Assembly: GCA_964611295.1 (NCBI GenBank)
Contig: CAZSWV010000012.1
Location: forward strand, 1 to 46,714
DNA: 46,714 nucleotides
Direction: 5' to 3'
From: B73-G16 sp964611295
GTDB taxonomy: Bacteria > Desulfobacterota > B13-G15
The notes below the pieces were generated by a model, which was not told the origin of the DNA, made no database searches, and was given only the letters and a program-made list of their open reading frames with translations. Both the position numbers and the translations under genes were made by a program. Of the stretch, positions 32,480-42,376 are shown piece after piece. Position 1 is the stretch's first letter. Each line of letters begins with the position of its first letter.

Positions 32480-33775
32480 TCACATGGTGCTAGGTATGAA
32501 GAGGGCTATCTGAGGAAATAGGATGATGAGCGCTATGCCCACCAGGGCGGCGATCAAAAAGGGTATTGCCCCGCGGAAGATGGTGGATACCGATATGCCG
32601 GTGACACCCGAAAGTTGGTAGGTATCGAGGCCCACTGGAGGCGTAATAAGCCCTATCTCGATCAGGATCACCACGATCACCCCAAACCATATGGGGTCAA
32701 ATCCCAAGTACTTTATAAGGGGGTATATGACTGGCATGGTGAGGATCACTGCAGAGATTATGTCGAGGAACATCCCCAAAATGAGGTAAAGGACTATGAT
32801 GGCACTGAGGATGCCGTATTTGGACACTCCTATTTCCTCCACCAACTGCGCAAGGGCCTGCGTTAGGCCGCTTACTGCTAGAAACTTCATCAATATGTAG
32901 GCCCCCACTATCATCAAGAAGACGAAGCTCGTTATAGTAGTCGCTTCAAGTAAAGCCTCCCAAAGGGCCTTCCAGGTCAAACGCCTGTAGAGGGCTGTAA
33001 TGACCACGGCACCAAAGGCCCCTATAGCTCCAGCCTCAGTAGGGGTGAAAACCCCAACGTACATCCCTCCAAGGACTATGATGAAAAGCGCAAGGGCGTG
33101 CCATATCTTGCTCAAGGAGCGCACCCTCTCCCGGAAACTGGCCTTTGGCCCTGAAGGGGCAAGGTCTGGATTAAGACGGGTGAGGAGGAATATGGTCAAT
33201 ATGTAAAGGGACGAAAGGAGTAACCCAGGCAATATCCCGGCCATGAGGAGCTTTCCCACGGACTGCTCGGTCAATATGGCATAGATGATGAAGACAACAC
33301 TGGGGGGTATGAGGAAGGCAAGGGTTCCGGCACAGACGATAGACCCAGTGGCGATGGTGTCCTTGTAATTCCGCTTTTTCATCTCCGGATAGGCCACACG
33401 CCCCATGGTCACCACCGCAGGGCCACTTACGCCACAGATGGCGGCAAAGAGGGTGCAGGCAAAGACGGTGGCCATGGCCAACCCCCCTCTCAAATGTCCG
33501 ACCCACTTGTAAGCTGCGTCGTAAAGGTCCACCCCCACCTCAGTCCTTGCCAGTACTTCCCCCATGAGGATGAAAAGCGGAACGGTCGTCAAGGTATAGT
33601 TAGCTACAGTCGTATAGGGAATCTGAGCGACCACTGCATAGGCGGCCTTAAAGCCCATGATGTATCCATAGCCCAAAAAGCCGACGAGGGCCATGGCTGC
33701 GCCAATCCACATCCTTAAAAGGATGAGCACTACAAGCACCACAAGCCCTATCAATCCCAACATAACCGGTGACAT
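32480..33775 (-). CDS. dctM: TRAP transporter large permease DctM (second system)
   Basis: A 431-residue polytopic protein with the DctM blocks TVPLFILMGEVLARTEVG, AICGVSGPAVVTMGRVAYPEM, AFLIPPSVVFIIYA, GVFTPTEAGAIGAFGAV and ITPPVGLD. It is clearly divergent from the other DctM in the window. It lies 1 bp after its DctQ. No solute-binding protein is encoded next to it, so that must be elsewhere. Confidence 0.92.
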   Translation of the reverse strand: MSPVMLGLIGLVVLVVLILLRMWIGAAMALVGFLGYGYIMGFKAAYAVVAQIPYTTVANYTLTTVPLFILMGEVLARTEVGVDLYDAAYKWVGHLRGGLAMATVFACTLFAAICGVSGPAVVTMGRVAYPEMKKRNYKDTIATGSIVCAGTLAFLIPPSVVFIIYAILTEQSVGKLLMAGILPGLLLSSLYILTIFLLTRLNPDLAPSGPKASFRERVRSLSKIWHALALFIIVLGGMYVGVFTPTEAGAIGAFGAVVITALYRRLTWKALWEALLEATTITSFVFLMIVGAYILMKFLAVSGLTQALAQLVEEIGVSKYGILSAIIVLYLILGMFLDIISAVILTMPVIYPLIKYLGFDPIWFGVIVVILIEIGLITPPVGLDTYQLSGVTGISVSTIFRGAIPFLIAALVGIALIILFPQIALFIPSTM

Positions 33776-33776
33776 C

Positions 33777-34241
33777 TCAACCCCTCTCTCCTTTCATTTC
33801 CTTTAAGTCGTCCAAGATCAGCTTGAAAATGGCAAGACAAAAAAGGGCCACCCCTGCTGCCATAACGCCATAGAAGGGGGCTTTAGGTATCTTAAGGACC
33901 GTGCTTATGGACCTTTGGTGGAGGGCCTCAAGGGACATCCTCCATGCCATGACCAGGTAAACAAAAAGGGAAAGACAAAGCATGGAAAAGTCCAAACCCC
34001 GTTGGGCCTTTTGGGAGAACTTCTCAACCAGGAGCGAAACCGAAACATGGGCACGCCTAACCGCGCAGAAGGCCCATCCCAAAAAGATCACAAACACCAT
34101 GAGAAATTCCGCAATCTCCGGCGCCCCTGCAAAGGTCCTTCGCAACAAATAACGGGCTACCACGTCTGAAACCGTAAGGCACATCATCACAAAAAGCGCC
34201 CCTGCACCTATTACCGCAAAAAAACGCGAAACCCTTTTCAT
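33777..34241 (-). CDS. dctQ: TRAP transporter small permease DctQ (second system)
   Basis: A 154-residue, four-helix membrane protein. The segment around APEIAEFLMVFVIFLGWAFCAVRRAHVSVSLLVE is the DctQ core. An upstream in-frame ATG at 34334 adds a basic, Cys-containing lead without family character; ATG 34241 has a GGAG about ten bases upstream and begins at the expected place. It pairs with the DctM that follows 1 bp later. Confidence 0.83.
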   Translation of the reverse strand: MKRVSRFFAVIGAGALFVMMCLTVSDVVARYLLRRTFAGAPEIAEFLMVFVIFLGWAFCAVRRAHVSVSLLVEKFSQKAQRGLDFSMLCLSLFVYLVMAWRMSLEALHQRSISTVLKIPKAPFYGVMAAGVALFCLAIFKLILDDLKEMKGERG

Positions 34242-34414
34242 GGAACTTTCTCTCCCCTTCCGATCAAGCCTTTTGATAAAGGCACAAAAAGGCCTCTTTT
34301 CTCGCTGTTTACAATAAATGTGCCAAAACCTCAAACCAAAGGGATTAACACTGAAGGTAAGAGGGGCTTTAGGATAACCTCTGAATGTTGTCGATTAAGC
34401 GAAATGTTGAAACT

Positions 34415-35743
34415 TCATCCCTTAAGCTCTTTTACCACAGGCAATATCAGTACCAGGGCCAACAGGAAGCTCAAGGTGTCAGTTGTAGGGAAAGAAACCC
34501 ATATGCCTGTAGTACCGTAAAAATGGGAAAGGATGGCGACAAGGGGGATCATGAACAAGGCCGGCCTTGCCGTGGCCAAGAGGAAAGCCTTCTTGGCCTT
34601 GCCCAAGGCCTGAAAGACCACTGACCCCATTATTGAGAACCCTGCCAGGTAAAGGGCTAGGAACATCTTCCGCGAGGCCTCAAGGCTTAAGGAGATGAGG
34701 GCGGTGTCTTTTGTGAATATGCTTATAAGGTGGCGGGGGAAGAAGTAAATGAGCAAGGAGACGCCGAGGCCAATTCCAAAGGTGGCCATGGCGCTGAGCC
34801 ACAGGGCCCGGAGGGCTTCCTTTTTTCGGCGGGCTCCGTAGTTAAAGCCGAGGATTGGCTGTAGCCCATTCCCTATGGCTATGGAGGGCATTATGGCCAA
34901 CATGGCAAGCCTGTTTAGGATGCCAAAGGCCGAAAGGGAGAGCTCCCCGCCGTAAAGCACAAGGGTCCTATTCACAAAGACCGCTGAGAGTGATCCCACC
35001 AAGGTCCTGGCCAGGGATGAAACACCCACCGCGAAGATAGAGCCCAGGATCTCGCTTCTAGGCCAAAGGGCCCAGAGGGCAGGTTTTACAAAGCTCTTCC
35101 CCAAGATATAGTAGGAGCTGAGGATAACAAGGGAGACGAACTGGGATATGACCATCGCATAAGCCGCTCCTTTTATCCCCATTTTCAACTTGAGGATGAA
35201 AAAGGCGTCAAGGCCTATATTTAGCAGGGCGCTTGTAACCATAGCGGCCATAGGCCATCTGGCATTCCCTTCTGACCTGATCAAATGGGCCAAGACCATG
35301 GGGGTGAACTGTAGGAGCCCTGCGCAGAAAACCACCCTGAGGTATTCGAGGACAAGGTGTGAGTAATTGCCTTGACCCCCAAGGATATGGCCGAGAGGCT
35401 CGTCAAAGGATAGACCTAAGACCATTACCAATATGGAGAGGCAGAAAACAGAAAGCCATGCATTGCCAAGTGCATACTGGGCTTTTTCCATGTCCCTTTC
35501 GCCTAAGGCCCTTGATACCAAAGACGCACCCCCCATTCCCACCATCTCACCGAGGCCGGCAAAGAACATCTGTAAGGGGAAAACCACCGACAGGGCCGCT
35601 ATCCCTAAAGGACCTACAGCTCGTCCTATGAAAATTGTCCCCATGACGTTGTAAAGGGCCATCACCGCCATACCCATGAAGGAAGGAAGGGAAAGCTTGA
35701 GGAGCAATAACCCTATACGTCTGTCCTCAAGAGGGTTGTGCAT
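34415..35743 (-). CDS. MATE-family efflux transporter
   Basis: A 442-residue inner-membrane protein with about 12 helices in two homologous halves. The N-terminal PLEDRRIGLLLLKLSLPSFMGM, IGRAVGPLGIAALSVVFPLQ, GMGGASLVSRALGE and GNGLQPILGFNYGARRK are typical of NorM/DinF-like MATE proteins, which export cationic drugs or metabolites using sodium or proton gradients. It starts 10 bp after the second RND gene and is probably the last gene of the efflux operon, though no clear Shine-Dalgarno is seen. The following 173 bp hold only weak hairpins. Confidence 0.88.
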   Translation of the reverse strand: MHNPLEDRRIGLLLLKLSLPSFMGMAVMALYNVMGTIFIGRAVGPLGIAALSVVFPLQMFFAGLGEMVGMGGASLVSRALGERDMEKAQYALGNAWLSVFCLSILVMVLGLSFDEPLGHILGGQGNYSHLVLEYLRVVFCAGLLQFTPMVLAHLIRSEGNARWPMAAMVTSALLNIGLDAFFILKLKMGIKGAAYAMVISQFVSLVILSSYYILGKSFVKPALWALWPRSEILGSIFAVGVSSLARTLVGSLSAVFVNRTLVLYGGELSLSAFGILNRLAMLAIMPSIAIGNGLQPILGFNYGARRKKEALRALWLSAMATFGIGLGVSLLIYFFPRHLISIFTKDTALISLSLEASRKMFLALYLAGFSIMGSVVFQALGKAKKAFLLATARPALFMIPLVAILSHFYGTTGIWVSFPTTDTLSFLLALVLILPVVKELKG

Positions 35744-35753
35744 GGGAGGCTTT

Positions 35754-38700
35754 TTAGCTGCGTCTTCTTTCCATTAAATAATAAAGCAGGGGAACGAGGA
35801 ACAAAGTTATCAAGGTAGACGAAAAGAGCCCGCCGAAGACGGTAAGCCCTAAGGGCCTCCAGGACTCCGACCCCTCACCACCCCTTAACACCATAGGGAG
35901 GACACCCCCCATGGTAGTCAAAGCCGTCATCAAGATGGGCCTAAGGCGCCTCACCCCTCCTTGGTGCACGGCCTGAAGGACCGTCATGCCTTTGCGTCTT
36001 AAGAGGTTCGTATAATCGACAAGGACTATGGCGTTGTTCACAACGATACCTACAAGCATCACCATCCCTATAAGGGAGACCATGCTCATGGTGGCCTTCC
36101 CTAAAAGCAAGGCCATACCGACACCAATGGAGAGAAAGGGGACACTGGCCATTATTACAAAAGGCTGCCTCAGCGACTCAAACTGAGAGGCCATAACCAT
36201 ATATACGAGGACCACCCCAAGGAGGAAGAGCATGGTGAGCTCTCTGAAGGACTTCTGCTGCTCCTTCACTTGACCTCCCCATTTGACGGTTACGCCCATA
36301 GGAGGATTAAGCTTCTTCAAGGTCTGGTCTACCTCTTTGGCCACTTCCCCGAGGGAACGCCCATAGACGTTGGCCTCAACCCTTATCACCCTCACCTGAT
36401 CCTTCCTGTATATCTCCAAAGGACCCTGCTTCACCTCGACCTTGGCCACGTTCCTAAGGGGAATCACACCTCCTCGAGGCAGGGCTATAGGGGCCTCGGC
36501 TATGTCCTTTAAATCCTGTCTCTGCAGTTCTTTTAACCGCAACAAGACCCTGTATTCGCCCCCAGCCTCAAGGAAGCGCGTGGCTTCATAGCCGTAAAAA
36601 AGGGACCTCAGCCCTTGTGCTATACGCTCAACGGTAAGTCCAAGGGCTGATGCCTTCTCCTTGTCTATCAGGACATGGACCTCAGGGGCGTACCTTTCGT
36701 AATCCACCCACACATCCCTGATCCCCCTTATACCCTCAAGTGCCCTTTTCAGCTCTTGGGAGAACCGGTAAAGCTCCTCAAGGTCATCCCCCATCAGCTC
36801 CAGGCTCAAGGCCCTTGAACCACCCATGAGGAGCCTGGCCATGGGCTGCTCGGTCATGACCGTGAGCTTGACTACCCCAGGTATAGCTCGGATCTCCCTC
36901 CTCAAGAGGTCGGCTATCTCAAAGGAGGACCTCTCCCTTTTCCCCTTCTCAAGGAGCCTTATGCCTATGTGCCCTATGTGACTGCCCGCCTTACTACCAA
37001 AAGCCCTCGAAAGGCCGCCTTCCTCGCTCCCACACCTCACAAACACCGCCTCTGCCTCTGGAACCCGCTGGCGTATTATCTTCTCTATACCCTTGATGAC
37101 CAGGTCGGTCTCCTCGACCCTCGTACCCACAGGGAGTTCCACATCTATCCCCACATGGGACCTGTCCTCCCGCGGCAAAAACTCCCTGCCGATGGATTTA
37201 AACATGAATAAGGTAGAGGCCAAAAGTCCAAGGGATATGGCTATGGTCACCTTGGGGCGGGTTAAGGCTCTTTCGAGGAGGTAGCTATAAAGGGACTCCA
37301 AGGCCCCTATGACCTTTTCGGTAAAGAAGGCCTTATCTTCCCTTTGCCTCATAAGCCTTGAAGAGAGCATGGGGGTAACCGTCAGGGCGGTAAGTAGTGA
37401 ACAAAGGATGGCGGAGGTGACCACAAGGGCCATGTCCTTGAACATGATCCCGCTCAGTCCCTTCATGAAGACCAAGGGCAAAAAGACCGCTATGGTCGTA
37501 AGGGAGGAGGCCATGATGGCCGTGCCTACCTCTGAGGTGCCTTCTATAGATGCCTCTGTTGGACCTAGCCCCTCTTGTTTTTTCCTCGTTATGTTCTCAA
37601 GGACCACAATGGCGTTATCGACCACCATCCCCATGGATATCACCACTGAGGAAAGCGAGATGACGTTTATGGTCATTCCCAACAGGTAGAGCAGAAAGAA
37701 AGTCACCACAAGGGAAAAGGGAATGGTGAGAACGATGATGAAACTGGCTATTACACGCCCAAGGAAGAAGAAGACCACGGCTGCCACCGTCATCAAGGCC
37801 CACCAAAGGCTTGACGACAAGTTCCTTATGGAAAGCATGATGTCCTGTCCTGAATCCCTTAAAACCATGTACTTCACATCGGGGGGAAAGCTTTGGGAGA
37901 GCTCTTTCAACTTCTCCTTGACCCTGCGCGAGACCTCTACGGTGTTGGCACCTGTTTGCTTCTGTACCATCATCATAAGGGCGTCGCGCCCGTTGATCCT
38001 TACATAAGCGCGGCGCTCCTTATGGGTGTCCCTTACCTCGGCTATGTCCCTCAGGTATATGGGCGAGCCGTTTCTCCAATCCACCACTACCCTTTCAAAC
38101 TCCTTCGGCTCCTCTACCTCCCCAAGGACCCTAATGACGTACTCGGTCTTCCCAAGGGAGATCCTACCTGCTGGAAGGTTAAAGTGCGAAGAAGCTATGG
38201 CCTGGGCTATATGTGCCGGGGTTAATCCATAGGCGTTTAGCCTTTCGCGGTCAAGCCTCACCTGTATCTCGCGCTCAAGCCCTCCTACAAGCCCCACCGA
38301 GCCAACCCCAGGGACGGTCTTGATCCTATTGGCGACAAACCTATCCACGAACTGGTAAAGCCTAGGGTAGCTCTCCTCAGCCGTGAAGCCTATAAAGAGG
38401 ATCGGGATCATAGAGGTGGAGAACTTGAAGAGCATGGGCCTTTCGGCATCCTCCGGCAAGAGCCGCTTTACCACCTCAAGCCTGTCCCTTATGTCGTTTG
38501 CAGCCTCGTCAAGGTCCGTCCCCCACTTGAATTGACAGGTCACAACCGATTGCCCCTCGGCCGAAATGGAAGTAATGGTCTCCAGATTCCCAACCACGCT
38601 CAGCTGGTTTTCTATGTGCCTGGTGACCTTGTCTTCCACGTCCTCAGCGCTGGCCCCAGGGTAATTGGTGATGACACTTATGGCGGGTGGTTCCATCTTG

Positions 38701-38813
38701 GGTAAAAGGTCAACAGGGAGCATCCTGAGGGACACAAGTCCAAGGAGCGATACAGCCAAAAAGGCCATTAGGGTAGTAACTGGGCGCCTTACGCTCAGTT
38801 CAGTTAACTTCAC
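35754..38813 (-). CDS. RND efflux pump inner-membrane subunit (second copy)
   Basis: A 1019-residue HAE-1/AcrB-type transporter with the standard 12 helices and two large periplasmic loops. The N-terminal SVRRPVTTLMAFLAVSLLG and NYPGASAEDVEDKVTRHIE are typical. In the fourth helix the relay motif is GMVVDNAIVVLEN, so AcrB Asp407 is kept but Asp408 is Asn. In the tenth helix the Lys position is Asn (GIVVNNAIVLVDY). Such variants are common in HAE-like proteins but differ from the other RND here. GTG 38813 overlaps the end of its membrane-fusion protein by 14 bp, so the two are a pair. Confidence 0.93.
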   Translation of the reverse strand: MKLTELSVRRPVTTLMAFLAVSLLGLVSLRMLPVDLLPKMEPPAISVITNYPGASAEDVEDKVTRHIENQLSVVGNLETITSISAEGQSVVTCQFKWGTDLDEAANDIRDRLEVVKRLLPEDAERPMLFKFSTSMIPILFIGFTAEESYPRLYQFVDRFVANRIKTVPGVGSVGLVGGLEREIQVRLDRERLNAYGLTPAHIAQAIASSHFNLPAGRISLGKTEYVIRVLGEVEEPKEFERVVVDWRNGSPIYLRDIAEVRDTHKERRAYVRINGRDALMMMVQKQTGANTVEVSRRVKEKLKELSQSFPPDVKYMVLRDSGQDIMLSIRNLSSSLWWALMTVAAVVFFFLGRVIASFIIVLTIPFSLVVTFFLLYLLGMTINVISLSSVVISMGMVVDNAIVVLENITRKKQEGLGPTEASIEGTSEVGTAIMASSLTTIAVFLPLVFMKGLSGIMFKDMALVVTSAILCSLLTALTVTPMLSSRLMRQREDKAFFTEKVIGALESLYSYLLERALTRPKVTIAISLGLLASTLFMFKSIGREFLPREDRSHVGIDVELPVGTRVEETDLVIKGIEKIIRQRVPEAEAVFVRCGSEEGGLSRAFGSKAGSHIGHIGIRLLEKGKRERSSFEIADLLRREIRAIPGVVKLTVMTEQPMARLLMGGSRALSLELMGDDLEELYRFSQELKRALEGIRGIRDVWVDYERYAPEVHVLIDKEKASALGLTVERIAQGLRSLFYGYEATRFLEAGGEYRVLLRLKELQRQDLKDIAEAPIALPRGGVIPLRNVAKVEVKQGPLEIYRKDQVRVIRVEANVYGRSLGEVAKEVDQTLKKLNPPMGVTVKWGGQVKEQQKSFRELTMLFLLGVVLVYMVMASQFESLRQPFVIMASVPFLSIGVGMALLLGKATMSMVSLIGMVMLVGIVVNNAIVLVDYTNLLRRKGMTVLQAVHQGGVRRLRPILMTALTTMGGVLPMVLRGGEGSESWRPLGLTVFGGLFSSTLITLFLVPLLYYLMERRRS

Positions 38814-39891
38814 CCTTTACAACCACCCTCTCTCCGCCTAAAAGCCCTTGATGCCCCTCAACCACCACCTTCTCCCCCTCCCTTAAACCCCTTTCTACCT
38901 CTACGTACCAAAAGGGGGTAAAGCGGGGCTCAACGGTCCTCCTTTCGATCGTCTCTCCCTTTAGGACGAAACAGTGGTAAACCCACAACCCTTCCTCCCT
39001 CAAAACCGCCTCCCTTGGGACAATAAGGGCCTCCTTTTCCCCCAAGAGGACCTTGACCCTAGCGAACATCCCACCCTTTAACAGCCCCTGGGTGTTGGGC
39101 ACTTCCACCTTCACCATGAAGGACCTTGACTGCGGATCGACCATGGGGTTTACAAGGACCACCCTCCCCTTGAAGGACCTCTCGGGGAAGGCGTCGACTT
39201 CAAGCTCTGCCTCCATCCCCGCCTTCACACGCCCCATTTCCACCTGAGGCAAGTGACCTATTGCCATAACGGTCGATATGTCCTGAAGCCTTAAAAGGGC
39301 CGCCTCTTGTCCAGGTAAACCACTCCTTACCCTTTCGCCCTCTTCCTTCAACTTCTCGGTCACCACTCCCGAAAAGGGCGCCCTTATAGTAGTCTCCTCA
39401 AGGGCCCTTTTTGCCTCCTCATAAGAGGCCTTGGCCCTTTCAAGCCTTGCAGAGGCCAGCTCATACTGGACCTTCACACCCTCGAATTCCCTTTGGCTTA
39501 TAACCCGGCCTTCTAAAAGCTCCTTGTACCTGTCAAAGTCGCGCTTTGCCTGTTCATAGGAGATCTCTGCCTCCTTCAAGGATGCCAAGGCCTGCCTCAA
39601 GGCGAGCTCGAAGTCAGTCTTTTCGATCTGGGCAAGGACCTGTCCCTTCTTGACCCAATCCCCCTCCTTCACGTAGACCCTCTCTATAAGCCCCGATACC
39701 CTCGGTACGATTAGGGCTTCCTGCCGGGGTTCCAGGGTAGCGGTAAACTCCAAAAGCTGAGGGACCCTCTCCCTTTTGACCGTGAACACCTTAACAGGCC
39801 GTGGCCCTTCCATACGCGATGGGCCTTTTGGGGCGTCCTTCCCACAGGATACGAGGAGAAGGGAAAGCAACAAGGCAAACCAAAACTTCAA
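38800..39891 (-). CDS. RND membrane-fusion lipoprotein (second)
   Basis: A 363-residue periplasmic adaptor. The signal peptide ends in the lipobox LLVSC (Cys16), so it is a lipoprotein. LIERVYVKEGDWVKKGQVLAQIE is the biotinyl/lipoyl half, followed by an alpha-hairpin (about 85-160), then TIRAPFSGVVTEKL and beta-barrel sequence. It links its RND pump to the outer-membrane channel. The start is TTG 39891, inside a TTGA overlap with the preceding stop and downstream of GGGAGGT. It overlaps the second RND gene by 14 bp. Confidence 0.9.
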   Translation of the reverse strand: MKFWFALLLSLLLVSCGKDAPKGPSRMEGPRPVKVFTVKRERVPQLLEFTATLEPRQEALIVPRVSGLIERVYVKEGDWVKKGQVLAQIEKTDFELALRQALASLKEAEISYEQAKRDFDRYKELLEGRVISQREFEGVKVQYELASARLERAKASYEEAKRALEETTIRAPFSGVVTEKLKEEGERVRSGLPGQEAALLRLQDISTVMAIGHLPQVEMGRVKAGMEAELEVDAFPERSFKGRVVLVNPMVDPQSRSFMVKVEVPNTQGLLKGGMFARVKVLLGEKEALIVPREAVLREEGLWVYHCFVLKGETIERRTVEPRFTPFWYVEVERGLREGEKVVVEGHQGLLGGERVVVKGEVN

Positions 39892-41018
39892 TTTCCACCT
39901 CCCTTAACCCTCACGGCCATACCTGACTTCAACTTCTCCTGACCGGAGATCACCACCTCTTCTCCCTCAGAAAGCCCCTGTAAAATCTCCACGTACTGGC
40001 CCAACTTATCACCTGTAAGGACCTCTCTGTGCTCCGCCCTTCCTTTGACGACTACAAAGCAGTACTCCTTTCCTGTCCCAAGCATCCTCATCACAGCCTC
40101 ACGGGGCACAAGGAGCGCAAGGTCTGTCCCGAGGAAGACCTTCGCCTTGACGAACATCCCGGGCTTAAGCTCCCCTTTGGGATTGTCCAAGAGCACCTCC
40201 ACGCGGAAGGTCCTGGTCATGGGGTCCACCTTAGGATAAAGGGACGAAACCCTTCCTGAAAGCTCCTTTTCCGGCATCGCGTCTGGATAGACCTTGACGG
40301 CTGCCCCAAGCCTCACCTTTGGGAGATCGCGTTCGGGAAGGTCAAGGATCACCTTTACCTTCGAACTGTCTATGAGCTCAAGGATCTCCGTAGGGGGCAT
40401 GGTATAAGCCCTCTGCCCTGCATCTACGAACCTCTGGGTCACCAACCCTGAAAAGGGTGCCCTTATCACACTCTCACGGAGCTCCGTCTCAGCTTGCCTG
40501 AGGGCCGTTGCCGCCTCTTGGAGCTGGGCCTTTGCAAGCTCGTATTGGGCTTCAGAGGCCTTAAGGGCTGCCTCCACCTTTTCGTACTCCTGTTGTGATA
40601 TCACCCTTTGTTCGAATAAGGCCTTTGCCCTCTGGTAGTCCCTTTGACGGTCCTCAAGCCCTATACGGGCTTGCTCAAGCTGTGCTTGGGCCTTTTGGAA
40701 GCTGCTTTTGGCCTTCTCTAAGGCCAATAGGAAATCCGTTTGGTCGAGCTTGACAAGGGGATCCCCTTCTTTCACCCAATCCCCTTCCTTCACGTAAATG
40801 GCCTCGATCCTCCCTGGTACCTTAGGCGTTATCCGTATGGCCTTATGCGGGAATACGTTCCCTAGAACTTCAGTCCACCTTTCCACAGGATGCCTTTCCA
40901 CTTTAGCCACCTCCACCACAGGCACCTCTGGGGATACCTCCGGCCGAGGCCCCTTCCCCTTGCAGCCTAACAAGGCCAAAAGACCTATTAAGAGCAGACA
41001 AAGCCGCCTATCCATCAT
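39888..41018 (-). CDS. RND membrane-fusion lipoprotein (first)
   Basis: A 376-residue adaptor with lipobox LALLGC (Cys19). It has the lipoyl half (RIEAIYVKEGDWVKEGDPLVKLD), a Gln/Ala/Glu-rich alpha-hairpin at about 100-170, VIRAPFSGLVTQRF and a beta-barrel. It is clearly a paralogue of the next gene. Its ATG overlaps the TolC-like stop by 4 bp. It most likely serves the first RND pump, given that the second adaptor overlaps the second pump. Confidence 0.9.
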   Translation of the reverse strand: MMDRRLCLLLIGLLALLGCKGKGPRPEVSPEVPVVEVAKVERHPVERWTEVLGNVFPHKAIRITPKVPGRIEAIYVKEGDWVKEGDPLVKLDQTDFLLALEKAKSSFQKAQAQLEQARIGLEDRQRDYQRAKALFEQRVISQQEYEKVEAALKASEAQYELAKAQLQEAATALRQAETELRESVIRAPFSGLVTQRFVDAGQRAYTMPPTEILELIDSSKVKVILDLPERDLPKVRLGAAVKVYPDAMPEKELSGRVSSLYPKVDPMTRTFRVEVLLDNPKGELKPGMFVKAKVFLGTDLALLVPREAVMRMLGTGKEYCFVVVKGRAEHREVLTGDKLGQYVEILQGLSEGEEVVISGQEKLKSGMAVRVKGGGN

Positions 41019-42376
41019 TCCTCTCCCATTGCCCTCTTTAAGCGTGCAAGGGCGATGTTGTAATCTGCAAGGGCGATCCAGTAGTTGTTCTGAGCCCTTG
41101 TGAGCATGGCCAAGGCGTCAAGGACATCTGAGCTCCTTGCCACTTGGAGCCTATACCTCTCCTGGTTCATCCTGAAATTCTCCTCGGCTTGTTCTAAGAC
41201 CTTCTTGGAAAGCCCTATCCTCTGCTTGGACTCCTGCAGGGCCAAGAAGGCCTCCTTTACCTCAAGCCTCACCCTGTCAAGGAGGTCCTGAAGTTCGTAT
41301 TCGGCCTTGACCACCTCGGCCTTTTTCCCCTTAAGGGCAAAATAGGTTCCCCCCCAATCCCACAGGCGCCACTTGAGGACGGCCATAAGCGTCCACGTAT
41401 CTGGATCGGGCCTACCGGGGAGGCCGTCCACCAGAGGGTCATCTCCCGTCCTCTTGTAGTCGAAGACAAGGCTCACCTGGGGCAAAAGGCCAGAACGGGC
41501 AATATCGACCTCTTTTTTCTTCGCTTCAACCGAAATCCTGGAAAGCTTAAGCTCCGGTCTCGCCTGAAGGGCCTTCTCGATACAGGCACCGAGCTCTGCT
41601 TCGAACTCCTCGACGCTTAAGACTTCGCTGAGCCTAACCTCTTCCTCCATGGGCTTCCCTATAAGGGTATTCAGGTAGGCCCTGGCTATGAGGAGCCCGT
41701 TTTGGGCTCGGAGCACGTCTTGTTCCCTTTGGGATAGCTCCACTTCCACCTGCAGGAGGTCGTTTTTCGGGATCATCCCCTGCTCGTAAAAGGCCTTGGC
41801 CACCCTGTGGTGTTCCTTCAGGGCCTCAAGGGCACGCCTTGCCACATCAAAGGCCTTTTCTGCCTGAAGGACTTGAAAGTAGGCCTGCTTCACCCTGAAG
41901 ACGAGCTCGAGCCTAACCAACTCCTCTTCTGTCCTTGCTGCATCAAGGCCGAGCTTGGACAGTTCATAAGAGGCCCTGAGGGCCCCACCGGTATAAAGGG
42001 GCTGGACTAGGGTGAGGTCAAGACCCCATATATCCCTCCCTGACACCTTGAGCTTATAGGGCTCAAAGGCCGGGATGGTGAGGCTACCAATAGGTGGGGG
42101 TAGGTTTAAGGTCACTTCTTTGGGCCTTAGGCCCAAGGTGTACTGGGCTTCGTCAAGCCTCGAATAGGAGTACTGGGCCTGGAGGCTTGGAAAGAAGCGC
42201 GAAAGGGCCTCCTTTTTCGCGTATTCTGCTTTGAGGATCGCCTCCCTTTTTGCCTTAAGGGTAGGACTCCTCTCTAAGGCCATCTGGACGGCATCCTTTA
42301 GGCTCAGGGTCTCCTGGGCGAAGGCCAAAAGGGGCAAAGACAGAAAGACCCATATGGCCGCCTTCAAGGGCTTCAT
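41015..42376 (-). CDS. TolC-like outer-membrane efflux channel
   Basis: A 453-residue outer-membrane factor. The signal peptide (Lys, then hydrophobic to LLAFAQ) is followed by the TolC repeat SLKDAVQMALERSPTLKAKREAI and a second repeat about 200 residues later, with long heptad-like helices. The end (NNYWIALADYNIALARLKRAMGE) is typical. ATG 42376 overlaps the preceding stop by 4 bp (ATGA) and has GGAGGAGGTG upstream; the longer open frame to 42514 is low-complexity and rejected. The one channel probably serves both RND/adaptor pairs. Confidence 0.9.
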   Translation of the reverse strand: MKPLKAAIWVFLSLPLLAFAQETLSLKDAVQMALERSPTLKAKREAILKAEYAKKEALSRFFPSLQAQYSYSRLDEAQYTLGLRPKEVTLNLPPPIGSLTIPAFEPYKLKVSGRDIWGLDLTLVQPLYTGGALRASYELSKLGLDAARTEEELVRLELVFRVKQAYFQVLQAEKAFDVARRALEALKEHHRVAKAFYEQGMIPKNDLLQVEVELSQREQDVLRAQNGLLIARAYLNTLIGKPMEEEVRLSEVLSVEEFEAELGACIEKALQARPELKLSRISVEAKKKEVDIARSGLLPQVSLVFDYKRTGDDPLVDGLPGRPDPDTWTLMAVLKWRLWDWGGTYFALKGKKAEVVKAEYELQDLLDRVRLEVKEAFLALQESKQRIGLSKKVLEQAEENFRMNQERYRLQVARSSDVLDALAMLTRAQNNYWIALADYNIALARLKRAMGEE

